Positions 11,043 through 20,945 of a stretch of DNA of 31,501 bases are shown here, piece by piece. Every line of letters begins with the position of its first letter. The first letter of the stretch is position 1. Below the pieces are notes generated by a model. It was not told the DNA's origin, ran no database searches, and worked only from the letters and a program-made list of their open reading frames with translations. A program made the position numbers and the translations under genes. Source of the stretch: Paulinella micropora (lineage: Eukaryota; Cercozoa; Imbricatea; Euglyphida). The stretch covers positions 405,622 through 437,122 of the forward strand of contig BJOX01000331.1 in the NCBI GenBank assembly GCA_009731375.1, given 5' to 3'.

Positions 11043-11352
11043 GCTGAGTGATGGTGGTACCATTGACATTAATTAGACCCTTTCTCCTCAGTTATGTCCA
11101 CTATTACTTAATTATCCGTTAGTAGTAGTTGTCGCTGTTATTAGTATTAATATTATCAGTTATTAATGCAGTCAATTTTAGTACTTGTTCTGGTACTGGT
11201 GGCACCAGCTTTTACCATTACCCTTTTTACCCATATCCGTGCGTTACATGGGTCAATTTTGGACGGTAGATGTTTTTTGACTTCGGTAGTTTGGACTGCC
11301 GGGAATTGTCCTCATTATTGTTAAATTCTTCGTTCTGTGAAGTCTAGGACCG
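11042..11352. other. Unique sequence, no gene seen
   Basis: About 310 bp of unremarkable sequence with some TTA/GTA triplets, leading to a TATA motif. Confidence 0.5.
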
Positions 11353-11360
11353 GTATATAA
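11353..11360 (+). promoter_or_regulatory. Candidate TATA box
   Basis: GGTATATAAGAGGGGG contains TATATAA in a GC-rich setting at the left edge of the 70-bp direct repeat. A start about 25-30 bp downstream would fall in TTGCCGGTTCACGACGG. The position relative to the repeat is what an R-region start would show in a retroelement; this is inference. Confidence 0.35.
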
Positions 11361-11432
11361 GAGGGGGATGCCCCGGTTGCCGGTTCACGACGGGAAGCAT
11401 TGCGGAGGCGTTTGTCTATTGGGTTAGGAGCC
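11359..11432 (+). repeat. 70-bp direct repeat, left copy
   Basis: The copy starts AAGAGGGGGATGCCCCGGTT, contains GCCGGTTCACGACGGGAAGC and ends near ATTGGGTTA. The right copy is at 12776-12847. Similarity stops sharply on both sides. Between them lie two small ORFs and a polyadenylation signal. Confidence 0.8.
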
Positions 11433-11735
11433 TTGAAGCGTTTCCTGTGCAACTGATCGCAGACAAGGACCTTCGTTCAAGGGGTGTGGGATCTACCTTA
11501 AGTGAGGTGACCCGGGTACGAGAAACAAAAACGAAAACATTTCAGATTGCACCCGGCAGTGACCCACTCAGAGTCCCGCAACCTTAACGGTAATGAGCAA
11601 CCTCGTTCTGTCTTGTCCTCCTTGTCCCGGGGCCACACTGCTCTCCCGCTGCACAACATGGCATAAGTAAGCAGAGCAGAGCGTGGGAAGTGTCTACAGT
11701 GATCAGCTGTAGGCACCATATGTGGTAAATTCAAA

Positions 11736-11891
11736 ATGCGCTGCAACAGGCTTTCCGAGGCTGACATGGCTCTGAACTTACCGGACGGTTCCGATCTGTC
11801 GGTTATCCTGGATCTGGAGGCTACCGTGACGGAGTCCCTAGCGTTTAGACGATATTCTGCGGCATCAGTCTTCAAAGAGTCATATCGGTAG
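11736..11891 (+). CDS. Small ORF, 51 aa, unknown
   Basis: This ORF opens MRCNRLSEADMALNLPDGSD, continues LSVILDLEATVTESLAFRRY and ends SAASVFKESYR. It has balanced composition and no simple repeat. The next ORF (11928-12065) lies in the same frame, separated by TAG and TAA stops, so both may be remnants of a single longer coding region. A 125-aa open frame on the minus strand covers 11498-11875 and cannot be excluded, but its residue mix is less protein-like. The position inside the direct-repeat-bounded unit suggests a decayed retroelement product; no family motif is recognised. Confidence 0.3.
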   Translation: MRCNRLSEADMALNLPDGSDLSVILDLEATVTESLAFRRYSAASVFKESYR

Positions 11892-11927
11892 CTTTATTAA
11901 TACAGACTCGGACTGAGGACAGTCATC

Positions 11928-12065
11928 ATGATATCGTGTCCGTCACTCCTGCCGGCTGGAGTTGATTACTCTATCTCGCCACATGATGCGTCCAGCCTGA
12001 GGCTTTCCACGCAGCTGAGGCGGCTTCGCGCCGCAGCGGCAGACGGTGCCCCGGAGTTCGACTAG
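11928..12065 (+). pseudogene. Small in-frame ORF following 11736-11891
   Basis: The 45-residue frame reads MISCPSLLPAGVDYSISPHD, then ASSLRLSTQLRRLRAAAADG and APEFD before TAG; the frame stays free of stops for about nine more codons, to a TGA near 12098. If joined to the ORF at 11736 it needs at least two stop codons to be read through, hence the pseudogene call. No domain is recognised. Confidence 0.25.
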
Positions 12066-12732
12066 TTCGAGTTGCTGTTAGCGGTGAGGTTCGCCTCATG
12101 AGGGAGCTGCATTGTAATGGGGATGGAGGCCTTGGATCACGTTCCCCTGAAGGCTATCGGCCCCCCCTCCTCTCTCTCCCACCATCTTCCTTCATCGGAG
12201 TTCCCAGCTATCGCAGCAGGCGCCCCGTCGACAAGCGCAGTGTCGAGTTGTGTTTAACTTGAGGTCTCCTTCATGAAGCGCCGCGGCCTAGCCTGTGGTT
12301 CGGCACTGCAGTGATTCCCGCTTAGATCTTACAGCAGTTCCTGTTCGCAACGGATTAGAAGTTTCAAGTTCAAAGTTGCCGCCCGCACTCGGAAGGCGCA
12401 CCCCGGACAGAATTAGCTTATGCCGCAGCCGGTTACTAGATTATGTTCAATTTATTTAGTTCTCTGTAGTTGTTTCTGTTTCCTTTTCAAGTTCTTTCCT
12501 TTTTTTCTCTGCATTCTCTACGACTCGGCGTGCATCTGTGTCTTTTGATCGTTTGCGCACAGATCCTAGCGGGCTGCCGGACGCTCAAGGCCAAATGCTC
12601 CCCCAGCCAACAAACCCGGCGTTCCGTCGGTGTCCCTGTTGTTGGTGGTTGTATTAATAGTGTCGGTACCCTGCAACCGCTACGGGTTTGGGTGGGAATA
12701 CTATGTTTCTCATTGTACAATCATTTTAGCAA
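12066..12732. other. Low-repeat internal part of the 1.4-kb unit
   Basis: About 670 bp of mid-GC unique sequence. An open frame with a non-ATG start (about 12470-12766) is hydrophobic at its start and then ordinary, with no recognisable motif; I do not call it a gene. Confidence 0.4.
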
Positions 12733-12742
12733 AATAAATAAA
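12733..12742 (+). promoter_or_regulatory. Overlapping AATAAA polyadenylation signals
   Basis: AAAATAAATAAAATCG contains two overlapping AATAAA hexamers about 35-40 bp before the right 70-bp repeat, in the same sense as the TATA motif at 11353. Confidence 0.4.
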
Positions 12743-12775
12743 ATCGTACTATTATTGTCACAGTAGTAACTTGAC

Positions 12776-12847
12776 AAGAGGGGGACGCGCCTGTTGCCGG
12801 TTCACGACGGGAAGCATGGCGGAGGCCTTTCAACGGTCAATTGGGTA
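12776..12847 (+). repeat. 70-bp direct repeat, right copy
   Basis: It matches 11359-11432 over AAGAGGGGGA(T/C)G.. through TTGCCGGTTCACGACGGGAA, GCAT.GCGGAGGC.TTT and ATTGGGTA. Sequence after it is unrelated to that after the left copy. Confidence 0.8.
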
Positions 12848-13049
12848 CAGTGAAGATATTAAGATTAATAGCTAATTATTGAATTTACAATATTAATATA
12901 ATAACTACCATGATTCTTTGATCATCAGACTCCTTCTGCTCAGACCTGTCTTACAAAAATATTAATCATGATAAGTATTTGGCGCGGTAATTAATATCAC
13001 AAGTCACGAGTCGTTGTAAAAACAACTGAACAACTATTATTAATAATTA
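12848..13049. other. AT-rich unique spacer
   Basis: About 200 bp rich in ATTAATA, without gene signal. Confidence 0.6.
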
Positions 13050-13080
13050 ATACAACAACCACAACAACAGCAGCAGCAGC

Positions 13081-13112
<32 letters not shown>

Positions 13113-13116
13113 CTGC

Positions 13117-13157
<41 letters not shown>

Positions 13158-13396
13158 ACTGACGAAAAGATCCTAAATATATTCACGCCACGAATCAAAC
13201 TTCGCTTTATTAATATTGCATGCAATACATGAAAAAGGAAAGCCTCACTCGATTGAAACTTCAGAATATCCACAAATGGTGCATTGCCACCTGCCACGAG
13301 CATTTACAAACACAACATGAAGCCGCAGCATTATACAGAAAGAGTTTAATTTGTTGATGGACAGCGACGACTGTGACAAGAACAAACAACAAGAAC

Positions 13397-13440
<44 letters not shown>

Positions 13441-13463
13441 GCAGCAGCAACAGCAACAACAAC

Positions 13464-13495
<32 letters not shown>

Positions 13496-13690
13496 CAGCA
13501 ACAACAGCATCAGCAGCAGCAGCAGCAACAACACCAACGGCACCAACAGCACCAATATATACCACCACCACCACCATCGTCAACAACAAAAATAACAACA
13601 ACAGCGGCAACACCACCATCACCATCACCACCATCACCACCACCAGCACCAAAAACCACCACCACCAAGCACCACAAAAGCAATACTTAC
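13050..13690. repeat. (CAA)n, (CAG)n and (CAC)n arrays around a unique segment
   Basis: CAA/CAG triplets fill 13050-13157 and CAA, CAG and CCA triplets fill 13382-13680. The unique segment between (13160-13380) has no convincing exon. Poly-Gln/Thr/Asn frames are triplet-repeat translations; a coding poly-Q tract is formally possible but no flanking domain supports it. Confidence 0.9.
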
Positions 13691-13766
13691 AAAGTGGGTA
13701 CAAGCCCGTTCATATTCTTCCATTTGTGCTTCTCACAAGCTGTTTTAACTGTCGGCAGAACACCCT

Positions 13767-14160
13767 ACATACATACATACATACATACATACATACATAC
13801 ATACATACATACCTCATCCAACGCCTCTGCTGCACTTGACGCTCCCGACATCTTACCCACCTCTACACACATATGCTTAAATGTGTGTATGTGTGTATGT
13901 ACGTATGTATATATGTAATGTGTGTATGTATGTATGTAGGTTGGTAGGTTGGTAGGTAGGTAGATAGGTAAGTAGGTAGCTATAGGCAGGTAGGTATGTA
14001 TGTACGTACGTAGTACGTACGTACATATGTATGTACGTATGCATGTATGCATGTATGTATGTATGTATGTATGTATATATGTATGTATGCGTGTATATAT
14101 GTAAGTATGTATGTGTGTATGTATGTATGTATGTATGTATGGGTAGGTGGGTGGATGAAT
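13767..14160. repeat. (ACAT)n and (GTAT)n facing arrays
   Basis: ACAT units (13767-13813), a unique spacer to about 13880, then GTAT/GGTA units to 14160 in the opposite sense, including ACGTACGTAGTACGTACGTAC at 14005-14024. Confidence 0.95.
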
Positions 14161-14166
14161 GGATAG

Positions 14167-14221
<55 letters not shown>

Positions 14222-14265
14222 CACCCCCACACCCCCCCCCCCCCCCCCCCCCCCCNNNNNNNNNN
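14167..14265. repeat. C-run reaching an assembly gap
   Basis: About 50 uninterrupted C residues, a short CAACACCCCCACAC break, more C, then ten N (14256-14265). Confidence 0.98.
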
Positions 14266-14351
<86 letters not shown>

Positions 14352-14414
14352 GTCTGTCTGTCTGTCTATCTGTCTGTCTATCTGTCTTTCTATCTGTCTG
14401 TCTGTCTGTCTGTG

Positions 14415-14457
<43 letters not shown>

Positions 14458-14508
14458 GTCTGTCTGTCTGTCTCTGTCTGTCTACCTACCTGCCTATCTA
14501 TCTACCTC

Positions 14509-14573
<65 letters not shown>

Positions 14574-14588
14574 ATATATATATATCTG
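14266..14588. repeat. (CTAT)n/(CTGT)n array
   Basis: CTAT with three CTGT blocks and a terminal TATATA. CTGT is the complement sense of GACA, so this is the mirror of the array at 4701-4943. Confidence 0.97.
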
Positions 14589-14640
14589 TCTGTCTCCCAA
14601 TATGTCTGTATGTCTATCTGTGAGCAGAGCACCACGAGAA

Positions 14641-14641
14641 T

Positions 14642-14687
<46 letters not shown>

Positions 14688-14740
14688 GGATAGATGGATG
14701 GATAGATGGATGGATGGATGAATGGATGGATGGATGGATG

Positions 14741-14771
<31 letters not shown>

Positions 14772-14784
14772 GGATGGATGGATG

Positions 14785-14824
<40 letters not shown>
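14641..14824. repeat. (GATA)n/(GGAT)n array
   Basis: GATA with GGAT blocks, ending exactly at GATGAGATGTCG (14825). Confidence 0.97.
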
Positions 14825-14827
<3 letters not shown>

Positions 14828-14896
14828 GAGATGTCGCAAAGGAATGTAGTCCTTGCAACGGAACGCAGTTTCACATCAAACAGTAATTTGTGTACT
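14825..14896 (+). repeat. Single-copy counterpart of the 57-bp inverted-repeat arm
   Basis: It matches 4944-5016 with two differences (CAACGG for CAAAGG and CAGTAATTT for CAATAATTT), then diverges at ACTGT|GCATGTGCCC where the other copy folds back. The motif ACAGT at 14880-14884 and its complement ACTGT at 14894-14898 bracket the loop. Confidence 0.93.
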
Positions 14897-15017
14897 GTGC
14901 ATGTGCCCGGGATGGGAATCACGGGTAGACTGTGTTCTGGAAAAAAGAAGAGGAGGACGTTGAAGAAAAAGGCAATCTAGGAATGGAGAGTGGGGAGGAT
15001 AAGGAAGAAGGGAAAAA

Positions 15018-15020
<3 letters not shown>
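14897..15020. other. Unique spacer, purine-rich
   Basis: About 120 bp, GA-rich from 14939 on, no coding evidence. Confidence 0.5.
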
Positions 15021-15057
<37 letters not shown>

Positions 15058-15152
15058 GTAGGTAGGTAGGTAGGTAGGTAGGTAGGTGGATAGATAGATA
15101 GATAGGTAGGTAGGTAGGTAGGTAAATAGATATAGATAGATAGGCAGATAGG

Positions 15153-15193
<41 letters not shown>

Positions 15194-15206
15194 GGATGGA
15201 TGGATG

Positions 15207-15243
<37 letters not shown>

Positions 15244-15322
15244 GTAGGTAGGTAGGTAGGTAGGTAGGTAGGTAAGGTAAGGTAAGTAGTAAGGTAAGGT
15301 AGGTAGGTAGGTAGATAAATAT

Positions 15323-15376
<54 letters not shown>

Positions 15377-15396
15377 GGATTGATGGATAGATAGAT
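15021..15396. repeat. (GATA)n/(GGTA)n/(GGTAA)n array
   Basis: GATA and GGTA blocks with a pentamer GGTAA patch at 15270-15300. The array ends in GATAGATATGTTTGATCTAT, a boundary that recurs at 15846-15868. Confidence 0.95.
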
Positions 15397-15830
15397 ATGT
15401 TTGATCTATGGGCGTGGCGTAGCTTAAAAGCAATTGCCTCCTATACTAACCCCGAGCAAGAACTCTCAGCACTTCAGCCGCGCACCAACCACTGTCCACT
15501 GTGGTTGGTGCCTGTGCCCAGTTCAATCCGAAAGGTAGCCGAGCCATTTAGAACTGTACAGAACAACCACAAAAACACTCCCCCAGGGGCGTGTGCCATA
15601 AGGAGATGATGGTCGCCAAAGCCGAGGTTTCGGGAGTTCACGCTCGTTGTGAGTTACCTTCTACAACCTCGGCTTCATCAACGCTTTGCATCACGGCCCC
15701 GGTCGTAAGATGGTCTTCTGTTTTAGCCCTTGCGCTGCGCGCGATTAACGGCGGACACAAAACCGTCGTTGTGGGGGGTTTGGTCTTAGGCCGGAGCACT
15801 GAGCAGCTGGCCCTCGACATCCCCCCCGGA
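15397..15830. other. 430-bp unique insert between GATA arrays
   Basis: This is GC-moderate sequence with a local hairpin, GCACCAACCAC.GTCCACTGTGGTTGGTGC at 15481-15509. A weak Pol III-like pair (GGCGTAGCTTAAAAGC and GTTCAATCC about 100 bp later) hints at a tRNA-derived head, but the spacing is too long for a tRNA. Open frames of 70-87 codons are present and unconvincing. Confidence 0.4.
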
Positions 15831-15952
15831 TAGATAGATAGATAGATAGATAGATATGTTTGGTCTATCAGCTCTGCATATCCGAAGACATAGGCATCCA
15901 TTCCACCCCGCCGCCAATCGGCGACTGGGTAGCGGATAGATAGATAGATAGC

Positions 15953-16020
<68 letters not shown>

Positions 16021-16040
16021 AAGATAGATAGTTAGATAGT

Positions 16041-16076
<36 letters not shown>

Positions 16077-16170
16077 AAGATAGATAGATAGAAAGATAGA
16101 TAGATAGAAAGATAGATAGATAGATAGATAGGTAGGTAGGTAGATAGGTGGGTGGGTAGGTAGGTAGGTA
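15831..16170. repeat. GATA arrays with GAAA and GGTA variants
   Basis: A short GATA block (15831-15854), unique sequence to 15936, then GATA with scattered GAAA and GTTA units and closing GGTA/GGTG units. Confidence 0.93.
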
Positions 16171-16340
16171 ATTTTTAGTTCCAGTGGAAAACAGGCGGAT
16201 GAAAAAGGCACAAAGAAATAAGTTGTCGTGATGGGTTCGTTTTCTTTCAGCCAACCCTTTTTTCTCGCGAGTCGGATTGTTCGGAGGGGGGGAATTGTTA
16301 CCGTCTCATCATCAACGACAATATTTTAAGTCCTGAACAC
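16171..16340. other. Unique spacer
   Basis: About 170 bp; the pyrimidine tract GTTTTCTTTCAG at 16240-16251 would serve as an acceptor but no clear exon follows. Confidence 0.4.
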
Positions 16341-16353
16341 TGGTGGATGGATG

Positions 16354-16428
<75 letters not shown>

Positions 16429-16675
16429 GGATGGATAGATAGGTGGTTAAGGTGGATAGATAGACAGAAAGACAGACAAGACAGACAAGACAAACAGACA
16501 GACAGAAGATAGACAGACAGACAGGACAGACAGACACGACAGACAGACAAGACAGACAGATAGATAGACAGACAGACAGACAGAAAGACAGACGGACAGA
16601 CAGACAGAAAGACAGACGGACAGACACACACACACACACAGACAAACTAACAGACAGACAGACAGACAGACAGTG
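16341..16675. repeat. (GATA)n then (GACA)n/(GACAA)n array
   Basis: GATA and GGAT run to about 16460, then about 210 bp of GACA, GAAA, GACGGACA and CACA units. Val-Cys-Leu-Ser minus frames are repeat translations. Confidence 0.97.
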
Positions 16676-16701
16676 TACCTTCAAAGGCGCAGAAGGCTGT
16701 T

Positions 16702-17031
16702 ATGGCAAGGAGACCACTCAAAGCAGTTCTTCTCTTCATTGGTGCATCAAGTTCATACACGCCTGCCAAAGACAAGAATAGCATTGGAAAACCAAGGAGA
16801 AAACAAAAGTGTCAAAAGAACGAAACGATAGTCACACTAGAAAAACATAGAAGCCTGGTCAAGGAGCAGGCTAAAGCACGATCAACACCCAGCATTCACA
16901 TCACTCAAACCATATGCCGCAGCATCCAAGCATTATTCACCACGAAAGAGTTACATCCAGCATTTGACAGCACTGATACAGTAGACATACGAAGTTACGC
17001 CCAGCATGCAGAACATCATAAACTATCATAA
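16702..17031 (+). CDS. Hypothetical ORF, 109 aa
   Basis: ATG at 16702 to TAA at 17029-17031. It opens MARRPLKAVLLFIGASSSYT, is Lys/Arg-rich over residues 23-60 (KDKNSIGKPRRKQKCQKN), then more neutral (SIHITQTICRSIQALFTTKE). Codon third positions are mixed and A-rich, unlike the GC-rich exon candidates near 1.8-2.8 kb. The frame also stays open upstream into the GACA array, so the start is uncertain. It is the longest open frame in the window that is free of simple repeats, but chance or a relic of a mobile element is as likely as a gene. Function unknown. Confidence 0.22.
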   Translation: MARRPLKAVLLFIGASSSYTPAKDKNSIGKPRRKQKCQKNETIVTLEKHRSLVKEQAKARSTPSIHITQTICRSIQALFTTKELHPAFDSTDTVDIRSYAQHAEHHKLS

Positions 17032-17790
17032 ATAAACATCATGCACACATAAATATTCATACGTGCATCCGCGCACAAAAACACCCAAATACATGTTTCC
17101 ACAACAAATTTATTTCATGAAGAACACTTGCCTTTCGTAGGGTGAGAGCAAAAAAGTCTCAACAACCAGAAGAAGGCGAACTAAAGATTCAGGACGGGTT
17201 CACATGCTTATTTATAGAAAATCATTCTGTTTGTAATCCTACCCAAGCTTGAAAAACCAGCACCTATGGCTCGCTGAGGTCGAGGTAAGAAGCTGCTCGT
17301 AAAAATCGGATAAATTCGAGCCAATTTTATTGAAGGAATTCAATTCTAACGCAAGCTGACTAGGCATAGCTCGAGCTCGAGGAGTCCTGCATCACATACT
17401 TCAAGCTGCTATCAAGGATATGCAAGAGGAAGCTGGGAACTTTGAATCATCCAGAGCATCTAGACCGCTAGAGTATTGGGTTTGAAAGGGTTTACCCTTT
17501 CATTTTTAACAAATTAAAAAATGATGTAAATAAATTAAAATAATTCGTCTCGCGGTAAATCAACAATGTCATTACGATACCCAAACCGTTGAGGTTAATT
17601 GGTTGGTCGTTTTCATCAGTTAAGTAAAACCGATACACATTGCTTGAACTAGTAGATAACCGTTTACCATACTCCGACCCGCTTCCGTCATCTTGCTAGA
17701 GCATTCACCAATGCGCGCGCGCGGATTCGGATGAATATTTTAATTCCACTATGATCCAGTATAGGTTCAATGTACTGCATTAACTGATTA
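17032..17790. other. Unique AT-rich intergenic sequence
   Basis: About 760 bp with no repeat, no convincing exon and no RNA gene. A 10-bp GCGCGCGCGC-like patch lies at 17714-17723. Confidence 0.6.
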
Positions 17791-17796
17791 AAAAAA

Positions 17797-18462
17797 TTTC
17801 AATACATGCATTGAAAATTTTTTACATGCAATTTGAAAAATTTTCAATGCATGTATTGAAAATTTTTCAATGCATGCATTAGAAATTGTTCAATGCAGTG
17901 CTGCATTGAAGTTTCAATGCGCTGCATAGAAAATGTTTCAATGCACTGCATTGAAAATTCAATGCATGCATCGTTGTTGGCAATGCATCAGATTTTTTTC
18001 AATGCATCCTCCCTCACAGGCCTAGTCGACACCCTGGGGGGTTTATTAAAGATGCCGGAGTCCGGAGTAAGCGATTTCAATGCATGCATCTAGTGTATTG
18101 AAGTGATTTTCAATGCATGCATCGAAAAAAAATTCAATGCTTTGAAATTTCAATGCATGGTGCATTGAAATTTCAATGCATGATGCATTGAAATCTCAAT
18201 GCATGCATTAAAATCTCAATGCATCATGCATTTAAATATCGATGCATGCATTGAATTGTTTTCAATACTAATACATGCATGGAAATATCAATGCATGCAT
18301 TGAATTATTATTAATGCATGCATTGAAATTTCAATGCACACGTCCAATGCATGCATTGAAATTTCAATGCACATGTCCAATGCATGAATTGAGATTTCAA
18401 TGCAAATGCATTGAAATTTCAATGCATGCATCGAAAAGTAATGGCGATGCATGCATTAACAC
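17797..18462. repeat. Array of palindromes based on CAATGCATGCATTG
   Basis: More than twenty near-palindromic units TTTCAATGCATGCATTGAAA are strung together, each joined by AATT or AAATTT so that the joints are palindromic too. Perfect 14-mers occur at 18289-18302 and 18345-18358. Centres vary (TGCATGCA, TGCAGTGCTGCA, TGCACTGCA, TGCATGATGCA, TGCATCATGCA) while CAATGCA/TGCATTG arms persist. A 65-bp unique insert (about 18007-18073) splits the array. Small open frames rich in Met-His-Ala and Cys-Ile-Glu are translations of it. Confidence 0.93.
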
Positions 18463-18952
18463 TACCGGTACTCGAACGTCACTGAAGTGTACCTACTATA
18501 ATACATCAACTACGCAATAATTTTACAAAAATTATATTCAGCTTAAAAAGAACTTCGAATAATTTCGAAATCGAACCTTTTAACACAAAATTATACTACA
18601 GCAGCATACACTCACAAAGCTTTGTGTTCCGGGTATGCCACCGTTGCAGTATGTATATGTATGTAATATTGTAAAAACTATATAGATGCGTAATTTATGT
18701 GTGTGTGTGTGTCTGTGTGTGTTTGGGTATGTTTGGGTTTGTGTGTCTGTCCATCTATTTTTCTGTCTGCCTATGTCTACTCGAGATGGTGGGAAGCGTA
18801 CGAATAAAATAAAAGAGTGAAAAATAGATATACGCATACCGGTAATAACTTAAGGCATTCTCTAGTCTGGCCGGGCGGCCCGACCGTAAAATACAGGAAA
18901 TTTTGCAAAAATTTGTCTTGACTGGAAACACATCAGACAGTTCGATTGCACA
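18463..18952. other. Mostly unique sequence with (TG)n patch
   Basis: Unique sequence holds a TG tract at 18698-18723 and the palindrome GGCCGGGCGGCCCGACC at 18871-18887. No gene is supported. Confidence 0.55.
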
Positions 18953-19169
18953 ATGGACGATAAGGATGGCGTTCGGCTTTCCTGCAAGGATGTTCTGGTT
19001 TTTCTTTTAGCCTTTTACTCCTCTTTCTCCCCTTTTGCCTTTTACTCCTCTTTCTTCCTTTTTGCCTTTTTACTCCATTTTCTTGAGCTTGATGGGGTCC
19101 AAGCTTGCGTACTATATCACAGCATGAGAGAGAGAGACAAAGAGGAGCAGGGAGGGAGAGAGAGAGAGG
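18953..19169 (+). CDS. Doubtful ORF with hydrophobic repeat
   Basis: ATG in CACAATGGA at 18953 opens MDDKDGVRLSCKDVLVFLLA, followed by two or three copies of FAFYSSF produced by a repeat of about 24-27 bp (CCTTTTACTCCTCTTTC). Residues 14-45 would form a hydrophobic helix. It then runs into Arg-Glu dipeptide repeats from a GA tract and into a gap. The pyrimidine-rich origin of the hydrophobic part argues for chance. Confidence 0.15.
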
Positions 19170-19227
19170 GGGGGGGGGGGGGGGGGGGGGGGNNNNNNNN
19201 NNNNNNNNNNNNNNNNNNNNNNNNNNN
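19118..19227. repeat. (GA)n, G-run and assembly gap
   Basis: GA repeats lead to about 24 G residues, then 35 N (19193-19227). Confidence 0.97.
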
Positions 19228-19300
19228 TCTATCTATCTATCTATCTATCTACCAATCTACCAATCTACCAATCTGCCAATCTACCAATCTAACAATTGAC
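19228..19300. repeat. (CTAT)n then (CCAATCTA)n
   Basis: CTAT units followed by about six 8-bp ACCAATCT units. Confidence 0.9.
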
Positions 19301-19377
19301 CGTGTTCTACATGCCAGCCGCTAGGTATATCGATAGAAACACAAGGCACTTTAACCTGTCTATCTACCTATTAATGT

Positions 19378-19389
19378 ATCTTCTATCTA

Positions 19390-19425
<36 letters not shown>

Positions 19426-19547
19426 CCTCCCTCCCTCCCTCACTCCTCCTCTTTGTGTCTCTCTCTGTCTCTATTTCTGTGTCTCTGTGTCTCCGTCTCT
19501 ATTTCTGTGTCTCTGTCTCTCTGTCTCTGTCTGTCTCTCTCTCTCTA

Positions 19548-19591
<44 letters not shown>

Positions 19592-19682
19592 TGTCTCTCT
19601 CTCTCTCTGTCCCCCCCCCCCCCCCCCCCCCCCCTTTTTTTTTTTTTTTTTNNNNNNNNNNNNNNNNNNNNNNNNNNNNNNN
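19378..19682. repeat. (CT)n, CTGTCT units, C-run, T-run and gap
   Basis: CT and CCCT, then CTGTCT-type repeats to 19609, a 24-base C-run, a 17-base T-run and 31 N (19652-19682). Confidence 0.97.
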
Positions 19683-19755
<73 letters not shown>

Positions 19756-19791
19756 TAGTAGTACTAGTAGAAGTAGTAGTAGTAATAGTAA

Positions 19792-19843
<52 letters not shown>

Positions 19844-19875
19844 GGTGGCGGTGGTGGTGGAGATAGTAGCAGTAA

Positions 19876-19938
<63 letters not shown>

Positions 19939-19991
19939 CAGTAGCAGCAGTAGTAGTAGTAGTAGTAGTAGTGTAGTAGTAGTAGTAGTAC

Positions 19992-20063
<72 letters not shown>

Positions 20064-20068
20064 TAATA
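19683..20068. repeat. (GTA)n, (GTG)n and (ATA)n triplet arrays
   Basis: GTA dominates with AGC and GTG variants (GTG at 19833-19860) and passes to ATA at 19990. The poly-Ser/Val/Ile frames are repeat translations. Confidence 0.98.
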
Positions 20069-20173
20069 CTATTTACTATATCTGAGACGTACTGATGCAG
20101 CTAATGGCATATCCTCAACGGACATAAGCCTCCAATACCCTTGTTCGGTCCTCCACCCCCCCGTGTCAGTCTC
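20069..20173 (-). repeat. Dispersed repeat family B, truncated copy
   Basis: GATGCAGCTAATGGCATATC through CCGTGTCAGTCTC is the complement of the 3' part of the repeats at 29889-30268 and 30340-30745. An ATA array lies on its 3' side as read on minus, and on its 5' side the match stops abruptly in a second ATA array. Confidence 0.85.
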
Positions 20174-20240
<67 letters not shown>

Positions 20241-20247
20241 GTAGTAC

Positions 20248-20325
<78 letters not shown>

Positions 20326-20336
20326 CGGTGGTGGTG

Positions 20337-20423
<87 letters not shown>

Positions 20424-20483
20424 AGTAGTAGTAGTAGCAGTAGTAGGAGTAGTAGGAGTAGTAGTAGTCGTAGTAGCAGCAGC

Positions 20484-20568
<85 letters not shown>

Positions 20569-20633
20569 AGTATAGTAGTAGTAGCAGTAGTAGTAGAAGT
20601 AGTAGCAGTAGTAGTAGCAGTAGTAGTAGTAGC

Positions 20634-20674
<41 letters not shown>

Positions 20675-20726
20675 CAGTAGTAGCAGTAGCAGTAGTAGCA
20701 GTAGCAGTAGTAGCAGTAGCAGCAGC

Positions 20727-20791
<65 letters not shown>

Positions 20792-20817
20792 CAGTTGTAG
20801 CAGCAGCAGCAGCAGTG

Positions 20818-20862
<45 letters not shown>

Positions 20863-20870
20863 ATAATAAC

Positions 20871-20917
<47 letters not shown>

Positions 20918-20945
20918 TAAAAATAAAAATAAAAATAGTAATAAT
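20174..20945. repeat. (ATA)n then 600-bp (GTA)n array with AGC variants
   Basis: ATA to 20239, GTA with a GTG block (20316-20347), clusters of AGC near 20470, 20690-20730 and 20790-20815, then ATA and AAATA to 20940. Confidence 0.98.

Noticed and set aside
11498-11875. 125-codon minus-strand ORF as a gene
   Set aside because: The plus-strand ORF in the same place reads more like protein and agrees in sense with the TATA and AATAAA motifs; neither is proven, and only the plus ORF is listed.
13040-13703. Poly-Gln, poly-Thr and poly-Cys frames that could be a poly-Q protein
   Set aside because: No start, splice site or non-repeat domain flanks the triplets, and all frames are equally open.
15405-15540. 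tRNA or SINE head in the 430-bp insert
   Set aside because: The GTAGCTTAAAAGC and GTTCAATCC motifs are about 100 bp apart and no stems fit; the evidence is too weak for a call.
17797-18462. CRISPR array
   Set aside because: Units are contiguous palindromes without unique equal-length spacers, and the context is eukaryotic.
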